From Deltaproteobacteria bacterium (GTDB taxonomy: Bacteria; Desulfobacterota; Syntrophobacteria; BM002), in contig JAGFXI010000101.1 of assembly GCA_017861095.1 (NCBI GenBank), positions 1 to 6,644 of the forward strand: a DNA stretch of 6,644 nucleotides, given 5' to 3'. The position numbers and the translations under genes are program-made. Each line of letters starts with the position of its first letter. The stretch's first letter is position 1. Positions 1 through 5,017 of the stretch are shown piece after piece. The notes under the pieces are model-generated. The model was not told where the DNA came from. It ran no database searches and saw only the letters and a program-made list of their open reading frames with translations.

Positions 1-1
1 C

Positions 2-436
2 GGTCTCCTCACCCTGGACGGCATCAAGCACCTCATCCTCCCGGCCTGCACCCTGGCGAGCTACCAGCTCGCCGTGCTGCTTCGCCTCACGAGAGCCGGA
101 ATGCGGGAAGTGCTTGCCGAAGAGTACATTAAGACCGCCTGGGCCAAGGGCCTGCCGCCCCGGAAGGTGATCTTTAAGCATGCCTTGCGGAATGTCATGA
201 TCCCCGTGGTGACGATAACCGGTCTTCAATTCGGCGAGCTCCTCGCCTTCTCCATCGTCACCGAGACCATCTACCAGTGGCCGGGAATGGGGAACCTTCT
301 TCTCACGTCCATCTATGAAAACGATCAGCCGGTCATCGTGACGTACATCATGCTGGCGTCACTGATCATCATCACCCTGAACACGATCGTGGATATCCTC
401 TACGCGATTCTGAACCCCAAGATCCGCTATGACTGA
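2..436 (+). CDS. ABC transporter permease, DppB/OppB type (5' truncated by window edge)
   Basis: This is the C-terminal part (144 residues visible) of an inner-membrane permease of the peptide/opine/nickel ABC importer family, whose full proteins are usually about 310-340 residues. The frame is open from base 2 with no stop. The GTG at 74 is therefore an internal valine codon, not the real start. The cytoplasmic EAA loop that docks on the ATPase is clear, running from EYIKTAWAKGL to KHALRN at about residues 40-63 of the visible part. It is followed by the family-typical VTETIYQWPGMG segment, a final hydrophobic helix (VTYIMLASLIIITLNTIVD) and the terminal LNPKIRYD, which matches the usual DPRIRY/NPKIRY ending of DppB-type subunits. 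The stop overlaps the next permease gene by 8 nt (ATGACTGA), so the two are cotranscribed and probably translationally coupled. The substrate (dipeptide, oligopeptide, nickel or glutathione) cannot be read from the permease. Confidence 0.93.
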   Translation, partial: GLLTLDGIKHLILPACTLASYQLAVLLRLTRAGMREVLAEEYIKTAWAKGLPPRKVIFKHALRNVMIPVVTITGLQFGELLAFSIVTETIYQWPGMGNLLLTSIYENDQPVIVTYIMLASLIIITLNTIVDILYAILNPKIRYD

Positions 437-1316
437 ACGGCGTATCAAATCCCGGATGCTCTCCAGCTTCCTCCACGACCCCTCGGCCCTCTTGGGGAGC
501 GTCATTCTTGTCATCTTCTTGATGGCCACTCTGCTGGCACCGTTGATTACGCCCCAGGATCCATACGATCTTAAGAAACTCACCCTGGAGAGCTTCCTGA
601 AGCCGCCGCTCTGGATGGAGGGCGGCCAGGCGCCCTTCCTCCTCGGCACGGATGATCAGGGCCGAGACATCCTGAGCACCATTATCTACGGCTGCCGGAC
701 CTCCCTCATCGTCGGCTTTGGGGTGGTCGTCCTCGCCGGTACCTTCGGGGTTGCCATCGGACTGCTGGCCGGCTACTACGGCAAGTGGCTGGATACCGTC
801 ACCATGCGCCTGGCGGATACCTTCTTTTCCTTCTCCACCACGTTGCTGGCCTTCCTGCTCCTCGGCATTTTCAAGCACGGCGGGATCCTCGTTGTCATCC
901 TCGCCATCTGTATCGCCGACTGGGTCCGGTATGCGCGGACCATGCGCGGGAGCGTTCTCCAGGTGAAGGAGGAGGCGTACGTCATGGCCGCCAAGGCAAC
1001 CGGGGCCGGCGACCTCAGGCTCCTGCTGCGGCATATCCTCCCCAATGCCATCCCGCCCATCTTCGTCATCGTGGCGGTTGATCTCGCAGTGGTCATCATG
1101 CTGGAGGCGACCCTGAGCTTCCTCGGCGTCGGCGTGCCGGTGACCGAGCCCTCGCTGGGGATGATGATCGCCATCGGCAAAAACTATGTGTACGCCGGCA
1201 AGTGGTGGATGATCGTATTCCCCGGAGGCGCACTGGTCTTCCTCGTCGTCGGCATCAATCTCTTTGCCGACTGGCTCCGGGAAGAGCTCAATCCGAAGAT
1301 CGAGAGGCGGGGTTAG
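429..1316 (+). CDS. ABC transporter permease, DppC/OppC type
   Basis: Complete 295-residue partner permease, of normal length for the family. An OppC_N-type region comes first, with a transmembrane helix at about 22-41. The family motif LGTDDQGRDILS (72-83) follows, then the permease domain with several helices between about 93 and 280. The EAA loop is at about 182-206 (EEAYVMAAKATGAGD, then LLRHILPN). SFLGVGV (230-236), PSLGMMI (241-247) and the closing FADWLREELNPK (279-290) are all typical. The ATG at 429 lies inside the end of the upstream permease gene, and no strong Shine-Dalgarno precedes it, which suggests translational coupling. No ATPase (DppD/F) or binding-protein gene follows: the next gene is on the opposite strand, so the rest of the system must be upstream of the window or elsewhere. 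The TAG stop overlaps the TAA of the convergent PilZ gene. Confidence 0.95.
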   Translation: MTERRIKSRMLSSFLHDPSALLGSVILVIFLMATLLAPLITPQDPYDLKKLTLESFLKPPLWMEGGQAPFLLGTDDQGRDILSTIIYGCRTSLIVGFGVVVLAGTFGVAIGLLAGYYGKWLDTVTMRLADTFFSFSTTLLAFLLLGIFKHGGILVVILAICIADWVRYARTMRGSVLQVKEEAYVMAAKATGAGDLRLLLRHILPNAIPPIFVIVAVDLAVVIMLEATLSFLGVGVPVTEPSLGMMIAIGKNYVYAGKWWMIVFPGGALVFLVVGINLFADWLREELNPKIERRG

Positions 1317-1642
1317 TGCAGGACCTTGTTGGAGAGGAACTTGAGGTCTTCGTCCGAGATGTCGATGAAGGTGACTCCCAGGTCGTATGCCGGCGCCCCT
1401 TCATCGGTGTGATGGATATCAAGCCTGATGATCTTTGCGTACACCACCATCATATAGCGATGGTCCGGCAGTTCGATATGCAGGCGAAGGCGTTCGTTCA
1501 GGTTCGGTAGCTTGGTGCAGTGAACAAGGGCACCGGTAAGACTGATATTCTCGACCTTCCCCTCAATGGACCGATTCCCGCTCACCATGGTCGCCGGGAA
1601 GGAGACTCTCACCCTTCCGTGCTGTCTCTTTCTCTTGCTCAT
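1313..1642 (-). CDS. Short single-domain PilZ protein (probable cyclic di-GMP receptor)
   Basis: 109 residues, consisting of essentially one PilZ domain. PilZ domains bind c-di-GMP through an N-terminal RxxxR and a later [D/N]xSxxG motif. Both are present: R6-QHG-R10 followed by V11, and N32-I-S-L-T-G37. The following beta strands also fit the family (HIELPDHRYMMVVYAKIIRLD, then YDLGVTFIDISDEDLKFL near the C-terminus). With no attached output domain, it would act as a soluble adaptor that passes a c-di-GMP signal to a partner protein. The partner is unknown; motility, polysaccharide or type IV pilus systems are common family targets, but none is visible here. The start at 1642 places RxxxR at its usual distance from the N-terminus, though the Shine-Dalgarno (ACGGG) is weak. 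The 85-bp leader can fold into several competing helices (separate entry). The stop overlaps that of dppC. Confidence 0.9.
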   Translation of the reverse strand: MSKRKRQHGRVRVSFPATMVSGNRSIEGKVENISLTGALVHCTKLPNLNERLRLHIELPDHRYMMVVYAKIIRLDIHHTDEGAPAYDLGVTFIDISDEDLKFLSNKVLH

Positions 1643-1662
1643 GAGTTACCCGTTGTCACTTT

Positions 1663-1715
1663 CCCCGCGCCGAAGCTGAACGACGGGAGATTACAGGCGC
1701 GGGGTCTCCCGACCC
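1663..1715 (-). promoter_or_regulatory. Structured leader of the PilZ gene with competing helices
   Basis: Read on the minus strand, the leader 20 nt upstream of the PilZ start codon contains three perfect pairings. Helix 1 is 9 bp: CCCCGCGCC (1704-1696) with GGCGCGGGG (1671-1663). Helix 2 is 7 bp: CGGGAGA (1711-1705) with TCTCCCG (1690-1684). Helix 3 is a 5-bp hairpin, GGGTC-GGGA-GACCC (1715-1702), closed by a GNRA-class tetraloop. Helices 1 and 2 interleave in H-type pseudoknot order, although zero nucleotides separate their 5' arms, which makes simultaneous formation strained. Helix 3 competes with both. This could be a leader switch or an attenuating structure, or an accident of GC-rich sequence. 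It does not resemble the GEMM c-di-GMP riboswitch core that I know. Confidence 0.35.
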
Positions 1716-1727
1716 AGCTCGACCGTC

Positions 1728-1967
1728 TCATGTTCTTCCATATCGTTCGCTCAGGTACCGAACGATCCCAGGAGGGTCATTCGCAATGACCACCTCTCCG
1801 TCGACCAGGACCGGGATGAAGTATTGGCCGGAGGCCTCGAAGACTTCCCGACGCTTCTCTTTTTGCTTCGCCACGTTCACGGTGATGTAGGTTATCCCCA
1901 GCTCGGTCAATTTCTCCCGGACCGGCTTGGAATCAGCGCAATCCTCCCGTTGATACAACCTCATCAT
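1728..1967 (-). CDS. Glutaredoxin-like thioredoxin-fold protein, monothiol CADS active site
   Basis: 79 residues, the usual length of a stand-alone bacterial glutaredoxin. The start MxRLYQREDC is the beta1/active-site region. The motif is C10-A-D-S13, so the second cysteine of the classical CPYC is Ser and the proline is Ala. The thioredoxin-fold cis-proline follows at I51-P52 (FIPVLVDG), and the C-terminal DPPGIVRYLSERYG matches the glutathione-binding and last-helix region of glutaredoxin/GST N-terminal domains. With one active-site thiol it should be limited to monothiol chemistry such as deglutathionylation, but it lacks the CGFS motif of the Fe-S cluster-carrying class. Start at 1967: AAGGGGG (1981-1975) lies 7 nt upstream, with GAGGTGA beyond it. 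A second ATG follows immediately at 1964. It sits between the patatin gene (110 bp upstream) and the PilZ gene (85 bp downstream), all on the same strand. Confidence 0.82.
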   Translation of the reverse strand: MMRLYQREDCADSKPVREKLTELGITYITVNVAKQKEKRREVFEASGQYFIPVLVDGEVVIANDPPGIVRYLSERYGRT

Positions 1968-2077
1968 GGCGTTGCCCCCTTCACCTCAGGGAGCCGGCTT
2001 CCCTTAACGGTCACGAACGGAGGGAGTCCAAGCGCCCTGGGAACCGAGTTGATTCAAAATCCGTACCAGGATGCGGG

Positions 2078-2965
2078 CTAAGAAATTCTGCCTTCCTCGC
2101 GCAGTCTGCTCACGATCTCCGCGATCTTGGGAAGCGCGGCCTGCGTCGCCTTCTCCCCCTCGAGAACCGCTTCATGTTTGCTGGTGAAGTCACTCGAGCC
2201 GATGTGAGCTACCTGCGGTTTGATCACCACATCGGCGCGGGCAAGTTGGATCACGGAAAGTTTCTCGTACATGATATTGATGGACTGGACCAGGGTTTCC
2301 ACCGTGGTCTCGGGCTGCTTGTCGTTTACCCCCGACGAGATGTCAACGGCGATCACGATATCGGCGCCAAGGCGCCTCGCCGCATCGACGGCTACGGGAC
2401 TGACGACGCCGCCGTCTACATACATCTTGCTGCCGACCTGCACCGGTCTGAACACGCCGGGCATGGCGCAGCTTGCCCTTACCGCAGCTCCGGCGTTACC
2501 CCGCTCGAACACCATCTCCTCTCCGCTCTGGATGTTCGTGGCGACAACATAGAAGGGCGTCTTCAGCCTCTCTATGGGGGTGCCCTTGATCGTCTTGTTG
2601 ATGTACTCCTCCAGCTTCTCCCCCTTGATGAACCCGTTGTCGGGTATGGTGTAATCCGCGAGGTCACCCGTCTCCAGCAGGAATGACAGCTTCTGGATCT
2701 GGAAGGCATCGTAGCCATACGCAGAGAGGCACCCGACGAAGCTCCCGGCGCTCGTCCCGACGATCAGGTGAACAGGGATCCTGTGGGTCTCCAAGACCTT
2801 GAGAACCCCGATGTGGGCAAAGCCCCGCGCCGCTCCCGCCCCGAGTACCAGAGCAATCTTCGCAGGTTTGGGCGGCGGTGGGGGTGGCGGTAGTGGTTGG
2901 ACCTCTCGCCCGGCACAGGCTGCGAGAAGGATTCCGAGCACGATCGCGACGCTCATCCTACCCAT
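2078..2965 (-). CDS. Patatin-like phospholipase, predicted lipoprotein (RssA/NTE-type)
   Basis: Patatin-family serine hydrolase, 295 residues from the chosen start. The N-terminus MGRMSVAIVLGILLAAC is a short lipoprotein signal with an LAAC lipobox, so Cys17 would be lipidated and the protein anchored in the envelope. A linker containing seven consecutive prolines (P26-P32) follows. The patatin domain begins at about residue 36: oxyanion-hole glycine loop GAGAARG (42-48), nucleophile elbow G-T-S72-A-G, and the DGG motif with catalytic Asp184. Ser72 and Asp184 form the expected dyad; lipid acyl hydrolysis is the family activity, and the true substrate is unknown. The frame stays open upstream to an ATG at 3103, but that start would precede the signal peptide and overlap the upstream hydrolase gene. 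ATGs at 2977 and 2956 are alternatives; 2965 is preferred because GGGGGA lies 4 nt upstream. The gene begins 89 bp after the hydrolase stop on the same strand. Confidence 0.9.
   Translation of the reverse strand: MGRMSVAIVLGILLAACAGREVQPLPPPPPPPKPAKIALVLGAGAARGFAHIGVLKVLETHRIPVHLIVGTSAGSFVGCLSAYGYDAFQIQKLSFLLETGDLADYTIPDNGFIKGEKLEEYINKTIKGTPIERLKTPFYVVATNIQSGEEMVFERGNAGAAVRASCAMPGVFRPVQVGSKMYVDGGVVSPVAVDAARRLGADIVIAVDISSGVNDKQPETTVETLVQSINIMYEKLSVIQLARADVVIKPQVAHIGSSDFTSKHEAVLEGEKATQAALPKIAEIVSRLREEGRIS
2870..2890 (-). repeat. Proline-codon tract in the patatin lipoprotein linker
   Basis: Seven consecutive CCN proline codons (residues 26-32 of the 295-residue protein), GC-rich and low-complexity. 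The tract lies between the lipidated Cys17 and the catalytic domain and probably forms a stiff polyproline spacer. Such tracts can change length by slippage; this one is in frame. Confidence 0.7.
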
Positions 2966-2969
2966 TTCA

Positions 2970-2975
2970 TCCCCC
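2970..2975 (-). promoter_or_regulatory. Probable ribosome binding site fixing the patatin start at 2965
   Basis: On the minus strand GGGGGA lies 4 nt before the ATG at 2965. The ATG at 2956 has purines directly abutting it, which is too close. The ATG at 2977 has only a weak GGAT upstream. This supports 2965, although the distance is on the short side. Confidence 0.4.
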
Positions 2976-3010
2976 ATCTGCACGGATCCGAGTGTCGAGG
3001 CCAGAGGCGA

Positions 3011-3028
3011 GCGGATACCGAGATCCGC
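3011..3028 (-). other. Small inverted repeat between the hydrolase and patatin genes
   Basis: A perfect 6-bp stem, GCGGAT-accgag-ATCCGC, lies 27 nt past the hydrolase stop on the minus strand. No T-run follows, so it is not an intrinsic terminator. A near copy of one arm (CGGATCCGAG at 2983-2992) could pair with it in a different way. It might be a processing or stabilising hairpin in a shared transcript; evidence is weak. Confidence 0.25.
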
Positions 3029-3054
3029 CCCACCTGTCACTACCTCGCCGCTGC

Positions 3055-3843
3055 TCAGGGCAGCCCGAAGATCTCCTTGAAGAAGACCTGCATGTCGGCC
3101 CACGAGCGCTGATCCGCAGATTTGCTGTACGCCAGCGCCTCCATCCCGACCTTATCCGCATCGGGATTCGTGAAGCTATGCTTGGCGCCACCGTAGACTA
3201 TGAGCTGCCAATCGAGCCCCGATTTCTCCATGGCGGCCATGTACCTCTCGACGTCTCCCGGTTTTGCCATGGGGTCTGCCGCCCCGTGGCAGATGAGGAT
3301 CTTCGCCTTCACCTGCCTCCCCTGCTCCGCAGGAGGCAGGACGAATCCCCCGTGAAAGCTCACGACCCCCTTGATGTCACCCCCGCTATAAGCCAGCTGC
3401 TGTACCGTCGCGCCGCCGAAGCAGTAGCCGATAGCGGCGATGCGCTCGGGGTCCGCCAGTGGCTGTTTCCTCAGCACCTCCAGCCCGGCGAGGGCCCGTT
3501 GCTGCCAAGCCTGGATATTGCTGTTCACCTCTTTCGCCCATGCTCCTGCCTGCTCCGGATGTTTGGTCACCTTCCCCTTACCGTACATGTCCACGGCAAA
3601 GGCGACGTAGCCCAATCCCGCGAGCTGATCGGCCCGTCCCCGGGCATACTCGTTCAGCCCCCACCACTCGTGAACCACAAGCACTCCCGGCCGCTTGCCC
3701 GTAAGGGCATCGTCGTAAGCGAGGTAGCCCTCAAGCTGGACGCTACCTTGCTCGTAGGCCACGCTCTTGCCAACCACCTTCGCCTCTGCCGTGGTCCCAA
3801 GGAATATGACCATCAGAAACACTATCAAGAATTGCCTCTTCAT
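3055..3843 (-). CDS. Secreted dienelactone hydrolase-family protein
   Basis: 262 residues. The N-terminus has a Sec signal: KR followed by a hydrophobic core (FLIVFLMVIFLG) and a likely signal peptidase I site after AEA at residue 21. The mature part is a single alpha/beta-hydrolase domain of the dienelactone hydrolase family. The Cys-His-Asp triad is visible: nucleophile Cys141 in GYCFGG, Asp190 in HGAADP and His222 in KHSF. Glu59 in VVHEWWG matches the conserved Glu that controls the nucleophile in this family. Classical DLH opens dienelactones in chlorocatechol degradation, but no aromatic-degradation gene is nearby and the export signal argues for another ester or lactone substrate in the periplasm. 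Start at 3843: an excellent Shine-Dalgarno AAGGAGG (3855-3849) lies 5 nt upstream. It is first of four genes on this strand and probably has its own promoter in the 3844-4228 gap. Confidence 0.92.
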   Translation of the reverse strand: MKRQFLIVFLMVIFLGTTAEAKVVGKSVAYEQGSVQLEGYLAYDDALTGKRPGVLVVHEWWGLNEYARGRADQLAGLGYVAFAVDMYGKGKVTKHPEQAGAWAKEVNSNIQAWQQRALAGLEVLRKQPLADPERIAAIGYCFGGATVQQLAYSGGDIKGVVSFHGGFVLPPAEQGRQVKAKILICHGAADPMAKPGDVERYMAAMEKSGLDWQLIVYGGAKHSFTNPDADKVGMEALAYSKSADQRSWADMQVFFKEIFGLP

Positions 3844-3848
3844 GGGTT

Positions 3849-3855
3849 CCTCCTT
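3849..3855 (-). promoter_or_regulatory. Strong Shine-Dalgarno of the dienelactone hydrolase-like gene
   Basis: AAGGAGG on the minus strand with a 5-nt spacer (aaccc) to the ATG at 3843. It is the best ribosome binding site in the window and settles this start. It suggests efficient translation of the first gene of the leftward set. Confidence 0.75.
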
Positions 3856-3958
3856 CCACCGCCAAATCCCTGCCGGTCCCTTCTCAACTACAGTCCGCCC
3901 ACGCTGAGTGCTTCACCCCCCGGCCAGGCACCCCTCGTTTTTCTGGGGACGGATCACG

Positions 3959-3987
3959 TTGACGCAGACCCCTTATCCGATTCTGAT
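3959..3987 (+). promoter_or_regulatory. Candidate sigma-70-type promoter, rightward, distal
   Basis: TTGACG (3959-3964; 5 of 6 to TTGACA), a 17-bp spacer, then TCTGAT (3982-3987; 4 of 6 to TATAAT). It would give a leader of roughly 240 nt before the AsmA-like gene. Single weak -10 boxes of this kind occur by chance, so this is tentative. Confidence 0.25.
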
Positions 3988-4128
3988 GCACCAGATTCGC
4001 GTCATCCCGAGGAATGTGTCTCGCGCCGTTCCCATGGCGGCGGTCCGTGCCGATGATCGCAAACCGCGCCCGTCCGAAGATCTGGCCCGCCCCCAGGACT
4101 GCCGGAGCCCTTTCTACACCCTTGAACC

Positions 4129-4156
4129 TTGCTCTGTCAAAATGGATGCGTATACT
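4129..4156 (+). promoter_or_regulatory. Candidate sigma-70-type promoter of the AsmA-like gene, proximal
   Basis: TATACT (4151-4156; 5 of 6 to TATAAT) lies in a locally AT-rich patch, with TTGCTC (4129-4134; only the TTG is conserved) 16 bp upstream. Transcription would begin near 4163, about 65 nt before the start codon at 4229. It fits the gene position better than the distal candidate, but the -35 box is poor. Confidence 0.4.
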
Positions 4157-4228
4157 TACGATAGTCACCGCTAAGTCAACTAGGCGCGGGCGGGAAACTC
4201 CCCTGCCTTTTCGTTGAGGAACTGGTCC

Positions 4229-4954
4229 ATGAAAAACTTCAGCATAGTCAGGGCCACTCTCCTTCTGGCCCTCATCGTCCTTCTCGCGGCGGGTATCTCA
4301 AATCTCGGCCCGATCGTCGCCAAGGCGATCAACATCTACGGGCCGCGACTGACAAAAACCGAGGTCCGCGTGAGCAAGGTGGACATATCCTTGCTGTCCG
4401 GTACTGCCACGCTGAGCGACTTCATCCTCGGCAGTCCGAAGGGCTACGCCTCGCCCCAAACAATCAAGGTTCGCTCCATCTACCTGGACGTGGATGAGAG
4501 ATCACTCCTTGGCGACACGGTGGTCATTAATAGGATCGAGGTATTTCGCCCGGAGATCTTTTATGAGAAGAGAGGCGGGACCGACAATCTGAAAACAATC
4601 CTGGACGGCATGAAGAGCGGGCAGAAAAAATCCGAGCCGTCCGCCTCCGGCAAGACTGCCGGAAAGAGGCTTCTCATCAAGGACCTGATCCTCAGGGAGG
4701 GGACGATGAACGTGGTGGTCTCTGGCACCGGAGGAAAGAACGTCCGGGTGAACCTCTCGGAGCTTCACCTCAAGAACGTAAGCGAGGAGACCGCCGGTGC
4801 CGTCACGGCCGAGGCCTTTGCCGCCGTTCTCGACGCGATCTACAAACAGGTTACCTCGCCGGGGCTGCTTGGCACCGTCGACCGGGACCTTAAGACCATC
4901 GGGCACAAAGCGCAATCGGCGGTGGAGAAGATGAAGGGCATGTTCGAAAAGTAA
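4229..4954 (+). CDS. Membrane-anchored AsmA-like protein (short form)
   Basis: 241 residues. One N-terminal transmembrane or uncleaved signal segment lies at about 7-24 (VRATLLLALIVLLAAGIS). It is followed by NIYGPRLTKTEVRVSKVDISLLSGTA-like sequence (35-60) and regularly spaced beta-strand blocks, including FILGSPKGY (65-73), LGDTVVINRIEVFRPEIFYE (94-113) and NLKTILDGM (120-128). A basic, Ser-rich break at about 130-147 is followed by LIKDLILREGTMNVVV (149-164). The 'short strand, then GDTVVINRI..PEI.YE' layout is what I recognise from small AsmA/DUF748-like envelope proteins, relatives of the large beta-groove lipid-transfer and assembly proteins. The body should lie in the periplasm. The C-terminal 60 residues look helical and amphipathic. 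Start: ATG at 4229 with GAGGA 8 nt upstream; an in-frame TTG at 4214 is possible but lacks support. It stands alone, convergent with the GGDEF gene. Function unknown. Confidence 0.78.
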   Translation: MKNFSIVRATLLLALIVLLAAGISNLGPIVAKAINIYGPRLTKTEVRVSKVDISLLSGTATLSDFILGSPKGYASPQTIKVRSIYLDVDERSLLGDTVVINRIEVFRPEIFYEKRGGTDNLKTILDGMKSGQKKSEPSASGKTAGKRLLIKDLILREGTMNVVVSGTGGKNVRVNLSELHLKNVSEETAGAVTAEAFAAVLDAIYKQVTSPGLLGTVDRDLKTIGHKAQSAVEKMKGMFEK

Positions 4955-5017
4955 CGGAAGACATCAGCGAGGACGGCCATATCTGCGGTCGCAGCAGGTG
5001 CTCGTGCATAATGCGGG
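4955..5017. other. Convergent intergenic spacer without an intrinsic terminator
   Basis: 63 bp lie between the stops of the AsmA-like gene (+) and the GGDEF gene (-). A small palindrome CTGCG-gt-CGCAG (4983-4994) is present, but neither strand has a following T-run, so no intrinsic terminator can be called. Termination may be Rho-dependent or read into the opposite gene. Confidence 0.4.

Larger units (their letters stand above)
3844..4228. other. Divergent intergenic region without a convincing gene
   Basis: These 385 bp separate the leftward hydrolase gene from the rightward AsmA-like gene. Short open frames exist on both strands (for example 3908-4174 on + and 3884-4168 on -), but they overlap each other, show no recognisable motif or signal sequence, and lack a good ribosome binding site. 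The region must carry the promoters for both directions; two rightward candidates are listed separately. I found no convincing leftward -10/-35 pair. A degraded gene cannot be excluded. Confidence 0.6.

Noticed and set aside
1980..2010. AGGGA-GCCGGCT-TCCCT inverted repeat upstream of the glutaredoxin-like gene, considered as a terminator of the patatin gene
   Set aside because: The stem is only 5-6 bp with a bulge and there is no T-run on the minus strand.
2071..2082. ATGCGGGYTAAG shared between 2071-2082 and 5011-5022, both at the stop codons of minus-strand genes
   Set aside because: Twelve bases with one mismatch are expected many times by chance in 6.6 kb. No wider similarity surrounds them.
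2966..3103. Extended N-terminus of the patatin protein from the ATG at 3103
   Set aside because: It would put 46 residues ahead of a good lipoprotein signal and overlap the upstream hydrolase gene by 49 bp. The ATG at 2965 has a better ribosome binding site.
2878..4056. Long open frame of 392 codons on the plus strand
   Set aside because: It is antisense to the patatin and hydrolase genes, which have clear family motifs on the minus strand. It is a shadow frame caused by GC-rich codon use.
3884..4174. Opposed open frames on both strands in the 385-bp gap
   Set aside because: No recognisable motif, no ribosome binding site, and mutual overlap. Composition is consistent with chance frames in GC-rich DNA.
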